Shown here: piece after piece, positions 9,322-17,454 of the stretch
How the letters are laid out: each line of letters begins with the position of its first letter
How positions within the stretch are numbered: the stretch's first letter is position 1
DNA from: Parvularcula bermudensis HTCC2503
Lineage (GTDB): Bacteria; Pseudomonadota; Alphaproteobacteria; Caulobacterales; Parvularculaceae
NCBI RefSeq assembly: GCF_000152825.2
Contig: NC_014414.1
Coordinates: forward strand, 1,240,001-1,304,000
Length of the DNA stretch: 64,000 nt
Direction of reading: 5' to 3'
Notes under the pieces: generated by a model
Database searches by the model: none
Told to the model about the DNA's origin: nothing
What the model saw: only the letters and a program-made list of their open reading frames with translations
Program-made: the position numbers and the translations under genes

Positions 9322-9423
9322 AGCTTTTCAAGCGAAGTGGGAACCGGTTCGCCTCAAATAATACGACAAAACAAATTGCGAGAGACGTTTTACGACTCCG
9401 ATTGACTGAAACAGCCTTCAGTC
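9321..9423. repeat. Dispersed structured repeat, copy 1
   Basis: This fills the gap between the convergent phoB and trkH genes. It begins GAGCTTTTCAAGCGAAG, continues with ACCGGTTCG and ACAAAACAAA, and ends in a hairpin with arms GACTGAA and TTCAGTC around a six-base loop. A clearly related stretch occurs at 52923-53035 in the same order of blocks. Short elements with this AAGYGGG..ACCGGTTCG core are familiar from intergenic regions of many alphaproteobacteria. It may also act as a bidirectional transcription end, although there is no T tract. Confidence 0.6.
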
Positions 9424-9432
9424 CCGAAACGA

Positions 9433-10896
9433 TCAGCGGCTCCAGAAGCTGGGCGTAAGCATGACAAGGATCGTCAGGAGTTCGAGGCGGCCAAGCAGCA
9501 TGGTCAGGCTCAGCGTCCATTTGACCGCAATGGGCAGACTGCTGAAATTGCCCGCAGGCCCCACGATCTCCCCCAGCCCCGGCCCGACATTGGCAATCGC
9601 CGTGCCCGCCGCCGACAGCGCGGTGACCGTGTCGAGGCCATAGAGGGAGAGAAACACCGCCGATGTCGCGAAGGTCGCGAAATAGATAAAGAAGAAGCTG
9701 AGAACCGATAAGAAAACTTCGTCCGTCAACGGGCGGCCATTATACCGGGCGACGGTGACCCTGTGGGGATGGGTAAGACGGCGAATATAGAGAAACAGCG
9801 CCGCCACGGCGACTTGCAGTCGGAAAATCTTGAGACCACAGGAAGTCGATCCGGCACACCCCCCAACGAACATGATGCAAAAGAAGAACCCCACCGCAAA
9901 GGGGCCCCATTGGGAATAATCCGTCGACGCATAGCCTGTTCCCGTCATGATCGAGACGGCATTGAAGGAGGCGAGGCGGAAGCCGGTCACGATATCAAAG
10001 TCGAAAAGAACGATAATCCGTAAGCCAATCACGAGGCTGAACAGAAACGCGGCGGCGAGGAAAAACCGTGTCTGGCTGTCACTCAACGACCGGCTGAGAT
10101 TGCCGCGCAGGGCCAGCATGTAGATGCCAAAGGGCAGCGCCCCGATCAGCATAAACACCGTTGCGACCACATCGACGGGGCCGGTATTGCTTTCAGGCGT
10201 CAAGAAATAGCCGAAGGAGGCGTCCTTTGTGGAAAAGCCGCCGGTCGCGATGGTGGTCATGGCGTGGTTGATGGCATCAAATCCCGACATGCCCATCGCC
10301 CAATAGATAACGAAGCACGTTGCGGTAAAAGTGACATAGATCCAGATGATCCATGTGGCGATCTGCGATGCCCCCGGGAGGAGTTTTTCCGAGGGATCGG
10401 AACTTTCCAATCGGAAGAGCTGCATCCCGCCGACTGAGAGAAATGGCAGGATCGCGATGGCCATGATGACGATCCCAACACCGCCGATCCATTGCAGCAT
10501 GGATCGCCAAAGCAGAAACCCAGGGGGGGAGGTGTCAAGGCCGGTGACGACCGTCGCCCCCGTGGTGGTCAGGCCCGACATCGCTTCGAAAAAGGCATCG
10601 GTAAAGCTCAGTCCACGGACGCCGAGCATCAAGGGGATGGCTGCAGCGGTGACGATGGCGAGCCAACTGGCACCGGTCAGCAAAAAACCCTGCCGCGTCG
10701 TGATCGTGTCAACGCGCCCCCAATTGCTGGCCGCCATGGCGGCGCCGACACTGCCACTGATCAGCGCGGCCCCGGCAAAAGCGCGCCAGTCCCGATGGTT
10801 TGCCAGCAAATCGGCGACCATGGGGATCAACATCAGGGCAGCGGTGGCCATGACAAATATCCCAACGATCAGCATCACCGGCCGTAGATCGATCAT
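9433..10896 (-). CDS. trkH: TrkH/KtrB-family potassium uptake channel subunit
   Basis: A 487-residue inner-membrane protein built of four membrane-pore-membrane repeats. The four selectivity-filter segments are visible: LTTTGATVVTG, TTIATGGFSTKD, SIMTGTGYAST and AIANVGPGLGE, each with the conserved glycine. Length and order match TrkH, the K+ translocating subunit that works with cytoplasmic TrkA. No trkA gene lies in this window. The start ATG is weakly supported by AAGG upstream. The gene is followed by the dispersed repeat rather than a recognisable intrinsic terminator. Confidence 0.92.
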   Translation of the reverse strand: MIDLRPVMLIVGIFVMATAALMLIPMVADLLANHRDWRAFAGAALISGSVGAAMAASNWGRVDTITTRQGFLLTGASWLAIVTAAAIPLMLGVRGLSFTDAFFEAMSGLTTTGATVVTGLDTSPPGFLLWRSMLQWIGGVGIVIMAIAILPFLSVGGMQLFRLESSDPSEKLLPGASQIATWIIWIYVTFTATCFVIYWAMGMSGFDAINHAMTTIATGGFSTKDASFGYFLTPESNTGPVDVVATVFMLIGALPFGIYMLALRGNLSRSLSDSQTRFFLAAAFLFSLVIGLRIIVLFDFDIVTGFRLASFNAVSIMTGTGYASTDYSQWGPFAVGFFFCIMFVGGCAGSTSCGLKIFRLQVAVAALFLYIRRLTHPHRVTVARYNGRPLTDEVFLSVLSFFFIYFATFATSAVFLSLYGLDTVTALSAAGTAIANVGPGLGEIVGPAGNFSSLPIAVKWTLSLTMLLGRLELLTILVMLTPSFWSR

Positions 10897-10953
10897 GCCG
10901 CTGCCTTGCTACACCGGGGGGGGATCTGCGGGACTGTCGCTCTTCTGAGGTGA

Positions 10954-11394
10954 TTAGTTGAGGCGCGGACGATCATGGGGACTGTCGAGAGAAAAGGCGG
11001 GGATGTGGGCCTTGAAGGACTCACCGCTGGCGGTCTCCATGCCATAGCTCCCTACCATCAATCCTGAAGGCGTTCGAAGCGGGCAGCCGGAGGTGTACTC
11101 ATAGGCCTCACCCGGGTGCAGGACCGGTTGCTCTCCGACGACTCCATCGCCGGTGACGGTGACCGTCCGTCCATTGGCATCGGTGATGTACCAGGTTCGG
11201 TCTCTCAATTGGACGACCACATCCGAGGCGTTATCGATGCGCACGGTATAGGACCAGACGTAATGATCATCATGGGGCTCTGACTCCTCTTCGAGGAAGT
11301 CCGGCTCGACGGTGATTTTGATCCCGCGGGTGACTTCTTCATAGGCGTGGGGAGGGGAGGCAGGCACGCTGATGATCTTTCTCTGACTGGCCAT
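10954..11394 (-). CDS. apaG: ApaG-domain protein
   Basis: A 146-residue cytoplasmic protein of the ApaG/DUF525 beta-sandwich family. Recognisable blocks are [49 protein letters not shown] and [18 protein letters not shown], the last containing the conserved glycine-rich turn. The family is tied to Co2+/Mg2+ resistance in enterobacteria but its biochemical role is unsettled. I use ATG at 11394, which gives about 24 residues before the domain; TTG 11457 and ATG 11439 would add cysteine-rich residues unlike the family. It lies 57 bases upstream of trkH on the same strand. Confidence 0.9.
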   Translation of the reverse strand: MASQRKIISVPASPPHAYEEVTRGIKITVEPDFLEEESEPHDDHYVWSYTVRIDNASDVVVQLRDRTWYITDANGRTVTVTGDGVVGEQPVLHPGEAYEYTSGCPLRTPSGLMVGSYGMETASGESFKAHIPAFSLDSPHDRPRLN

Positions 11395-11533
11395 TGACTC
11401 GCAGGGACATACCACTGGGGCGCGATGGAAGGGACACATAGACCGCGCAACGCCCAATGTCTTTCCCTACTCTGTTCTTTCCCCCGCCTTCTGGTCTTTC
11501 CCCCGTTCGTTACGGCTAAATGTCGCCGCTACC

Positions 11534-12427
11534 TTAGAGGCGGCAATAGCCGCCGTCTGTGGCCAGAACGAGCCCCGCTTTTTCCTGCCGGGCAAGGTGC
11601 GCGGTGACATTCAAGGTGGCGGCCATCAACAGTCCCTGGGGGATATCCGTATAGACCGCCGCCGCAATGTCGCGCGCCCTGACAGGGGGGTCGCCCTGGA
11701 GGGGGACCGCAGCGAGGATCGCCGCATCCCGCGCCAAGCGGTGCGCCTTGATGGCTTCGACAAACCCTTTGGGATTATCGGCGATGGGCGCGCCATGGGT
11801 TGGATAGTAAACCCGATCCTCCCGCGCCAGCAGGCGGTCGAGACTGTCGAGATAGGCTTCCATGTCCCCGTCGGGCGGGGCGATCACCGTGGTGGCCCAC
11901 CCCATGATGTGATCCCCAGTGAAGAGCGCGCCCTCGGCCTCAAGGCTAAAGCACAGATGGTTGGCGCAGTGACCTGGGGTGTGAATGGCGGTGAGCCGGC
12001 AAGCGGGCAAGGCAATGTCATCGCCATCCGCCAGGAAGCTGTCGAAGGGCAATGACCAGTCCGCGCCTTCGTCGAGGGCGGGGGGGGCCTTGTCTGGGCT
12101 CACCGCGTGGGGCGCAAAGCCGATGACGGGCGCGCCCGTTTCCGCGGCGAGGGCCGCCGCGCCGCCGGAATGATCGAGATGCGTATGGGTGACCAATATC
12201 ACCGTGATCGGGCCCGGAGCCGCCGCCAGAAGGGCGGCCCGGTGGGCATCGTTCTGGGGGCCGGGGTCGATCACCGCGACCCCTTCGCGATCCCCCACGA
12301 GATAGGTTCCACTGCCGGTGAAGGTAAAGGGGCCGGGATTCTTCGCCACTACGCGGGTGACGAGGGGAGAAAGCGGCACCGCTTCGCCGTATTCCGGGTC
12401 GAACGCTTTGATAAAGGGGATAGCCAT
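11534..12427 (-). CDS. LACTB2-like metallo-beta-lactamase-fold hydrolase
   Basis: A 297-residue MBL-fold enzyme. The metal motif THTHLDHSGG is intact, followed by further ligands in HTPGHCANH and in TGDHIMGW. The last 50 residues (from VRARDIAAAVY) resemble the winged-helix tail of LACTB2-type proteins. Substrate is unknown; relatives include RNA endonucleases, glyoxalase II-like thioesterases and persulfide dioxygenases, and the tail favours the first group. ATG 12427 shares its A with the stop codon of the upstream gene (TAATG), so the pair is translationally coupled. A longer reading upstream only repeats the other frame of that gene. Confidence 0.85.
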   Translation of the reverse strand: MAIPFIKAFDPEYGEAVPLSPLVTRVVAKNPGPFTFTGSGTYLVGDREGVAVIDPGPQNDAHRAALLAAAPGPITVILVTHTHLDHSGGAAALAAETGAPVIGFAPHAVSPDKAPPALDEGADWSLPFDSFLADGDDIALPACRLTAIHTPGHCANHLCFSLEAEGALFTGDHIMGWATTVIAPPDGDMEAYLDSLDRLLAREDRVYYPTHGAPIADNPKGFVEAIKAHRLARDAAILAAVPLQGDPPVRARDIAAAVYTDIPQGLLMAATLNVTAHLARQEKAGLVLATDGGYCRL

Positions 12428-12903
12428 TACAAGGCCCCGTCGGTCTCTTTGTCGGCGGCTTTTGCCCGCGCCTGGGCATCGGCGGCAAAGCCTTCGAGCA
12501 CGGAGCGATAGGGCGTGAGATCGTAGCCCGCCCCGGCGGCCATTTTGATGATGGCCTCGGCCGATTGTCCAAGGCTTGCCGCGGCCAGGCCCCAAATGAC
12601 CGAAGATCGGCGACCACTTGTACAATAGAGCAGCAAAGGCTCAGCGGCGCTCAGCCGGTTCGCCACCTGATCGATGAGAGATTGATCGATCCCTTGTCCG
12701 CCAATGGGGAGGTAGTCGAAGGCGATCCCCATGGCGGCCAGGGCGCTCTTAACATCCTCGGCTCGGGGCTGATCGGCGGCTTCACCGTCGGGACGATTAC
12801 AAATCACCCGGACAATGCCTGCTTCCTTTAACGGAGTCGCCTCGTGAGGGCGGATCTGCGGACCGAGAAAGACCAGGTCACTGAGGGGGAAAACTGTCAC
12901 CAT
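12427..12903 (-). CDS. TIGR01244/DUF442 phosphatase- or sulfurtransferase-like protein
   Basis: A 158-residue cytoplasmic protein with a tyrosine-phosphatase-like fold. The active-site loop is YCTSGRRSS, equivalent to the CRSGTRS loop of the TIGR01244 family. Upstream blocks VICNRPDGE and LPIGGQGI also match the family. In many alphaproteobacteria this domain is fused in front of an MBL domain in Blh, a protein linked to sulfide detoxification. Here the two parts are separate, adjacent genes in the same order, joined by TAATG. That suggests the two products work together; the substrate is inference. It starts 19 bases downstream of tRNA-Pro on the same strand. Confidence 0.8.
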   Translation of the reverse strand: MVTVFPLSDLVFLGPQIRPHEATPLKEAGIVRVICNRPDGEAADQPRAEDVKSALAAMGIAFDYLPIGGQGIDQSLIDQVANRLSAAEPLLLYCTSGRRSSVIWGLAAASLGQSAEAIIKMAAGAGYDLTPYRSVLEGFAADAQARAKAADKETDGAL

Positions 12904-12921
12904 GAAGACACCGGCCCAAAA

Positions 12922-12998
12922 TGGTCGGAGTGGCGAGATTCGAACTCACGGCCCCTGCCTCCCGAAGACAGTGCTCTACCAGGCTGAGCTACACTCCG
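12922..12998 (-). tRNA. tRNA-Pro (anticodon CGG)
   Basis: A full 77-base cloverleaf read on the minus strand. The seven-base acceptor starts at 12998 with CGGAGTG and closes with CACTCCG, followed by discriminator A and an encoded CCA at 12924-12922. The anticodon loop is TTCGGGA, giving CGG for proline codon CCG. The T loop is TTCGAAT. It may share a transcript with the phosphatase-like gene just downstream. Confidence 0.96.
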
Positions 12999-13169
12999 AA
13001 GCCGTGGCCATAATCCGCCAAGGGGCGGTGCGCAATGCCCAAGGGCGTCCTGCCTAAAAGAAACCGATGCTGTCCAGGCTGGGTAAGCGGAGAGGGGAGC
13101 GGCAAAAAAGGCGCGACGATGGGGCGCCGGACTGCCGCCGGACTACCGATGAGTTTTGCGCGGAAAGAG

Positions 13170-13198
13170 TTGCGCCGGCGCGGCGGGCTCGATATATG
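13170..13198 (+). promoter_or_regulatory. Promoter of tRNA-Gln
   Basis: TTGCGC at 13170-13175, a 17-base spacer and TATATG at 13193-13198 form a sigma-70-type promoter. The mature tRNA begins 12 bases after the -10 box. The GC-rich stretch just after the -10 box is the usual discriminator of stable-RNA promoters. Confidence 0.7.
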
Positions 13199-13209
13199 CG
13201 CGCCTCTCT

Positions 13210-13284
13210 TGGGGTGTAGCCAAGTGGTAAGGCAACGGTTTTTGGTACCGCGTACCGCAGGTTCGAATCCTGCCACCCCAGCCA
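13210..13284 (+). tRNA. tRNA-Gln (anticodon TTG)
   Basis: A 75-base cloverleaf: acceptor TGGGGTG with CACCCCA, discriminator G, encoded CCA at 13282-13284. The anticodon loop TTTTGGT gives TTG, reading CAA and CAG. The T arm has GCAGG TTCGAAT CCTGC. The outermost anticodon-stem pair is an A-C mismatch, the only irregularity. Confidence 0.96.
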
Positions 13285-13674
13285 TTTTCTGCTCGCGCAG
13301 ATGCATTGGGCGCCGTTCTTCGCCCAGGAAATATGGCAGTTTTGCGATCTTTTTGCAGTGCGAAGCTTGTTCATATTGACGCGCCGCCGTTCTTAATGTG
13401 ATACCATATCATGTGAGCGAAGGGGTGCGTGCGGGGCTGGCCTGAATTGGCGAGAGACAATCTCCCCTTGTCGAGTGACCTGGTGAATGGGGCTCGGCGG
13501 GGGCGATCTTCGGATGTGAGGATCACTGAGAGTGTGTCTGTCGGATTTGGTCGAGGATCGTGCTAGCATCAAACGAAGTGTTGAATGTGCGCCGCGTCAG
13601 GTTAGGCTGACGTGGATGAGAGCAAGGGGGCGACTTTGTTGGTCCCCAGATGGAAGCATCCGGTAGGTGAGCAG
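13285..13674 (+). promoter_or_regulatory. 390-base leader region of the TonB operon
   Basis: No gene is visible here. TTGACG at 13376-13381, 17 bases, then TGATAC at 13399-13404 is a possible promoter. The -10 region is part of an exact palindrome TGATA-CCA-TATCA (13399-13411), a plausible operator. Nearer the gene, CGTCAG (13595-13600) and CTGACG (13607-13612) form a six-pair hairpin about 60 bases before the first start codon. If transcription begins near 13410 the untranslated leader is about 260 bases, long enough for RNA-level control. The regulator is unknown; the palindrome is not a canonical Fur box. Confidence 0.4.
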
Positions 13675-14538
13675 ATGATGAAAAGTTTGGCTTTGATGGG
13701 GTCTGCGGCCCTTTGTTCTTTAGCGCTGATGACGCCGGCTTCGGCGCAGTTTCGGGCCGCGCTGAACGAGAGCAAGGCTGCGGTGGACGAGGGCGCGCGC
13801 TCGCAGCAGCGGGTTGAGGAGCTTGATCAGCAGGCGACCGAGTTGCTTGGCGATTATCGCGCGGCTCAAAAGCAGGCCGAATTGTTGCGGCGCTTCAATG
13901 CCAGCCGTCGTCGGGAAGTCGAGAACCAGCTTCGGGAGATCGAGGGGCTGGAGCAGGACGTCGAGAATATCGAAGGTCTGCAGCAGGCGACCCTGCCGTT
14001 GCTTGAAGATATGATGAATACCTTGGCTGCCTTCGTCGAGGCGGACACGCCCTTCCTTCAGACTGAGCGGATGGAGCGGATTGAGCGCCTTCGCGAAGTG
14101 ATGGCCGACAGTACCCAGACGGCCGCTTCTCGCTACAATCTGATCGTCGAAGCCTATCAGATCGAAAACGAATATGGTCGCACCCTCGACAGTTATAAGG
14201 GGGTCGTCACGACCGATGCGGGGGAGGAGCTTCAGGTCGAGTTCCTGCGGATTGGTCGCCTCGCGCTGATCTACAAGACGGCCGATAACAGCCTGCTGCG
14301 GATATACGATCCAAAGGTGGGCAGTTTCGTCGATCTCGACCGGTCCTTCATGGAAGATGTCGTTCGCGGGATCCGGATCGCCAATGAACAATTGCCGCCC
14401 GATCTGATGACGATCCCGGTGAGTGCGCCGATTTCAGGCGACAGCGATGCGGCGGCACCGGTGGTGACCGCCCCCGCAGAAGAGATGGTCGAAGAGGCTG
14501 ATCAGGAAGCCACCACGGATGAAGAGGCCGCGCAGTAA
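13675..14538 (+). CDS. DUF3450 periplasmic protein of TonB operon
   Basis: A 287-residue exported protein. The N-terminus is a signal peptide (MMKSLALMGSAALCSLALMTPASAQF, cut after SAQ or ASA). Residues about 25-110 form a coiled coil rich in Glu, Gln and Arg; the rest is the mixed DUF3450 domain; the last 30 residues are acidic. ATG 13675 is chosen for the TAGGTGAG ribosome site about eight bases upstream and because it makes the signal peptide N-terminal. DUF3450 genes are typically found as the first gene of TonB operons that contain a long TtpC-like ExbB, exactly as here. Biochemical role is unknown. Confidence 0.88.
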   Translation: MMKSLALMGSAALCSLALMTPASAQFRAALNESKAAVDEGARSQQRVEELDQQATELLGDYRAAQKQAELLRRFNASRRREVENQLREIEGLEQDVENIEGLQQATLPLLEDMMNTLAAFVEADTPFLQTERMERIERLREVMADSTQTAASRYNLIVEAYQIENEYGRTLDSYKGVVTTDAGEELQVEFLRIGRLALIYKTADNSLLRIYDPKVGSFVDLDRSFMEDVVRGIRIANEQLPPDLMTIPVSAPISGDSDAAAPVVTAPAEEMVEEADQEATTDEEAAQ

Positions 14539-14565
14539 GCGCCGGTGCGTAGAGGATTGAGGACT

Positions 14566-15945
14566 ATGAGCTTTTTCAAGACCTTGAGGGCTGGCGCTGC
14601 GGCGGTTGCTGCCATCGTTTCGGCCGGTATTGTGGTCGGTCACGCCCAGGAATCGGAAATTTCCTTGAACGATGTGCTGCGGGAGGCGCGGGAATCGCGC
14701 CAGCAGGCCCGTCAAGAGAGTGAGCAGCGGATCGCCGAGTTCCTCCGCGAGCGGAATCGTCAGCAGGAGCGGCTGGCGACAATTCGCCGGGAAGTGGCCG
14801 CTGCCGAAGCTGAGTCGGACCAGATCGAAGCTCAGTTCCGCGCGAATGATGAGCGCATTCAGGAGCTTCAGAGCGAGCTGGAACGTCAGCAGGGCGAGTT
14901 CGGTGAACTGTTCGGGGCGGCACGGTCCGCGGCGGCGGATCTTTCTGCGCAATTGCGGAATTCCGTGATCTCCGCGCAATATCCGGGCCGGGCGGCGGCG
15001 CTGCATGAAATCGCGCAATCTCGCACCTTGCCGACCGTTGAAGAGCTGGAGAGCATCTATCTCACCCATCTTCAGGAGATGGTCGGGCAGTCGAATGTGG
15101 TGACCTTCGACGCGACCGTCGTCACTAAGGATGGGGAGACCGCTGCCGAGGAAGTGACTCGGATTGGTCCTTATGCGGCGTTCGCGAGTGGCAATTACTA
15201 CACGATGGAAGCGGCCGAAGGCTCACCGCGTCCGCGCCTGACCGAGCTTGAGCGTCAGCCTCAAACGGCCAATGCGGTGTCCAATGCCCGGCGCGTCGAG
15301 AATTATAGTGGTGACGGCTATGTGGCGGGGACGATCGACCCCACCACCGGCACCCTGCTTGAGCTGGTGGTGACGAGTCCCAGCCTGAAAGAGCGTTTTG
15401 ATCAGGGCGGTACCGTCGGCTACGCCATTGCGATCGTGTTCGTGATCGGGATGATAATCGGCGTCTACAAACTGGTCCGTCTGTTCACGATCAATATGGC
15501 CGTGAAGGGTCAGGTTCGGAAATCGACCCCGTCTCGGGGCAACCCGCTTGGCCGTGTGATGATGGCCTATGACAGCAACACCCAGGCCGATATTGAAACC
15601 CTTCAGCTGAAACTGGATGATGCGATCTTGCGGGAGCTGCCGAAGCTTGAGGGGGGTCTCAATCTCGTCAAAGTGCTCGCCGCCATCGCGCCGCTGATGG
15701 GCCTTTTGGGGACCGTCGTCGGGATGATCGTGACCTTCCAGCAGATCACGCTGTTCGGGACCGGTGACCCGCAGATCATGGCGGGCGGGATCTCCCAGGC
15801 GCTTGTTACCACAGTGCTCGGACTGATCGCCTCGATCCCGCTTCTTCTGCTCCACGCCTTTGCGTCGGGTTCCGCTAAGTCGGTGGCCCAAACGCTGGAA
15901 GAGCAGGCTGCCGGAATGATCGCGGAACACGCGGAAAGCCGTTGA
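14566..15945 (+). CDS. Long MotA/TolQ/ExbB proton channel protein, TtpC-like
   Basis: A 459-residue protein with a signal sequence, a periplasmic coiled-coil region (about residues 30-260) and a C-terminal ExbB domain with three membrane helices (about 285-305, 365-390 and 410-435). The channel signature APLMGLLGTVVGMI is intact. This is the arrangement of TtpC of Vibrio TonB2 systems, in which the periplasmic part is needed for TonB2 function. I start at ATG 14566, which has TTGAGGA upstream; GTG 14545 is unlikely. It follows DUF3450 by 27 bases and precedes a short ExbB. Confidence 0.88.
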   Translation: MSFFKTLRAGAAAVAAIVSAGIVVGHAQESEISLNDVLREARESRQQARQESEQRIAEFLRERNRQQERLATIRREVAAAEAESDQIEAQFRANDERIQELQSELERQQGEFGELFGAARSAAADLSAQLRNSVISAQYPGRAAALHEIAQSRTLPTVEELESIYLTHLQEMVGQSNVVTFDATVVTKDGETAAEEVTRIGPYAAFASGNYYTMEAAEGSPRPRLTELERQPQTANAVSNARRVENYSGDGYVAGTIDPTTGTLLELVVTSPSLKERFDQGGTVGYAIAIVFVIGMIIGVYKLVRLFTINMAVKGQVRKSTPSRGNPLGRVMMAYDSNTQADIETLQLKLDDAILRELPKLEGGLNLVKVLAAIAPLMGLLGTVVGMIVTFQQITLFGTGDPQIMAGGISQALVTTVLGLIASIPLLLLHAFASGSAKSVAQTLEEQAAGMIAEHAESR

Positions 15946-15972
15946 TCGGCGGAACGGGAAGGAGACCAGATC

Positions 15973-16509
15973 GTGGGAGCTGATATCTTCAATCCTGCCA
16001 ATGCTCTGGAGAATCTTCAGGCATTCCTGGTCGCCGGCGGCAACGTCCTTGTGGCCATCATGATCGTCACATTCATCATGTGGCTGTTGATCCTCGAACG
16101 GGTCCTCTTCTTTTCGGTGGCGGGCAGTCGCCGCCGTAAGGAAGCGGAGCAGGACTGGGAGGAGCGGGGGGACCACAATTCATGGTACGCCTTCGCGATC
16201 CGGGACCGCGCGATTTCTGAGGTCATGCAAACGACGACCGCCAACTTTACGGTCATCCGCGTTCTGATTGCCATCCTCCCTCTTTTGGGGCTGTTGGGAA
16301 CCGTGACCGGCATGGTCGAGGTCTTCGATGTCATGGCCTCTACCGGGTCGTCCAATGCGCGTCTGATGGCGGGCGGTATTACCCGGGCGACAATTCCCAC
16401 CATGGCGGGGCTGGTCGCTTCGTTGTCGGGAATCTTGTTGATGAATTTCATCGAGCGTCAGGCAGCCTACCAGGTGCGGATGGCGCAACAGAATCTTGTG
16501 GTGGGGTAA
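15973..16509 (+). CDS. exbB: Short MotA/TolQ/ExbB proton channel protein
   Basis: A 178-residue inner-membrane channel subunit with three helices: about 18-40, 100-122 and 138-160. It has the family motif LPLLGLLGTVTGMV and the ARATIPTMAGL-type helix 3 region. GTG 15973 has a strong AAGGAGA about eight bases upstream. With ExbD it conducts protons and energises TonB. It is the second ExbB-like protein of the operon and lacks the periplasmic extension of the first. Confidence 0.93.
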   Translation: MGADIFNPANALENLQAFLVAGGNVLVAIMIVTFIMWLLILERVLFFSVAGSRRRKEAEQDWEERGDHNSWYAFAIRDRAISEVMQTTTANFTVIRVLIAILPLLGLLGTVTGMVEVFDVMASTGSSNARLMAGGITRATIPTMAGLVASLSGILLMNFIERQAAYQVRMAQQNLVVG

Positions 16510-16512
16510 GGC

Positions 16513-16941
16513 ATGGCAATTCGCAGACGCGCCAGCAGTGACGAAGCGGCCGATGTCAACGTCACCCCTCTGCTCGACATCGTCTTCATCATGCTGATTT
16601 TCTTCATCGTGACGGCGACGTTCGTTTACGAAGATGGGATCACGCCGACTCTTCCGGATCCTTCACCGGAAGATCAGGACACTCAGCCACCGCCGACATT
16701 GTTATTGTCGGTGCAGTCCAACGGTTTCGTTCGCGTAGACAATATTCGCGAAGTCGACCCGCGGTCCGTAAGCTCGGTGGTCGAGCAATTCTTCGCGCGA
16801 GAGAATGACAAAGCCGTGGTGATCATCAGTGCCGCGGGTGAGGCGTCGACCGGAGATACGATCACGACCTTGGACGAGGCGCGGATCGCCGCCGGCCCAG
16901 CACGTTACGGTCGGATCACGGTGACGGCGCAGGACGAATAG
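16513..16941 (+). CDS. exbD: Biopolymer transport protein ExbD (first copy)
   Basis: A 142-residue protein with one membrane helix (about 22-42) and a periplasmic domain. The helix begins LLDIVFIMLIFFIV, carrying the essential membrane Asp that handles protons. It starts three bases after the short exbB stop. The N-terminal DVNVTPLLDIVF block is shared almost exactly with the second ExbD, which argues for a tandem duplication. Confidence 0.93.
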   Translation: MAIRRRASSDEAADVNVTPLLDIVFIMLIFFIVTATFVYEDGITPTLPDPSPEDQDTQPPPTLLLSVQSNGFVRVDNIREVDPRSVSSVVEQFFARENDKAVVIISAAGEASTGDTITTLDEARIAAGPARYGRITVTAQDE

Positions 16942-17026
16942 GATGATTGGGCGATCCTTCCGAGGATGGCAGGGATATGGGTTAGCGGCCCCCTCCAATT
17001 AGGCGGGCAACGGAGCGAGCAGGAAG

Positions 17027-17434
17027 ATGGCAAGACGGGTCAGTCGCACCGCGACAGCGCAACAGGACGATGATGTCAACGTCACGCCCCTGTTGGATAT
17101 TGTCTTTATCATGCTGATTTTCTTCATCGTGACATCGACCTTTATCAAGGAGCCGGGCATCGATCCGACTCGCCCCCTTGTCGTGACGCAGGAAGAACAA
17201 AACCCGGCGATCTTGGTGGCGATTTCTGAGAACGACGAGATCTTCGTGAATAACGAGCAGGTCGAATTGTCAGAGCTTGGATTTCATGTGCGCGAGCTGC
17301 GTAAAGAGACTCCGAAGGGGGGCGCTGTTTTGCAAGCGGATACCAATAGCCGTTCACGGACGATGCTCGATGTGCTCCGCGAGATTGAAGACGCCGGTGT
17401 CGACGATATCGCCGTTTCGACCGAACTCTTGTAA
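17027..17434 (+). CDS. exbD: Biopolymer transport protein ExbD (second copy)
   Basis: A 135-residue ExbD paralogue. It repeats the DVNVTPLLDIVFIMLIFFIV helix with the proton-binding Asp, but the periplasmic domain differs (EILV..NNEQVEL..LREIEDAGVDDIAVST). Two different ExbD chains may form a mixed dimer inside the ExbB ring. The 85 bases before it are non-coding and end in GAGCAGGAAG as ribosome site. Confidence 0.93.
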   Translation: MARRVSRTATAQQDDDVNVTPLLDIVFIMLIFFIVTSTFIKEPGIDPTRPLVVTQEEQNPAILVAISENDEIFVNNEQVELSELGFHVRELRKETPKGGAVLQADTNSRSRTMLDVLREIEDAGVDDIAVSTELL

Positions 17435-17454
17435 CCGAGAAGGACGCAATTCCC

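Noticed and set aside
12989-13379. Protein-coding readings across the tRNA-Gln region on both strands
   Set aside because: They span an intact tRNA gene and its promoter, have no ribosome site and no recognisable motif; high GC content leaves such frames open by chance.
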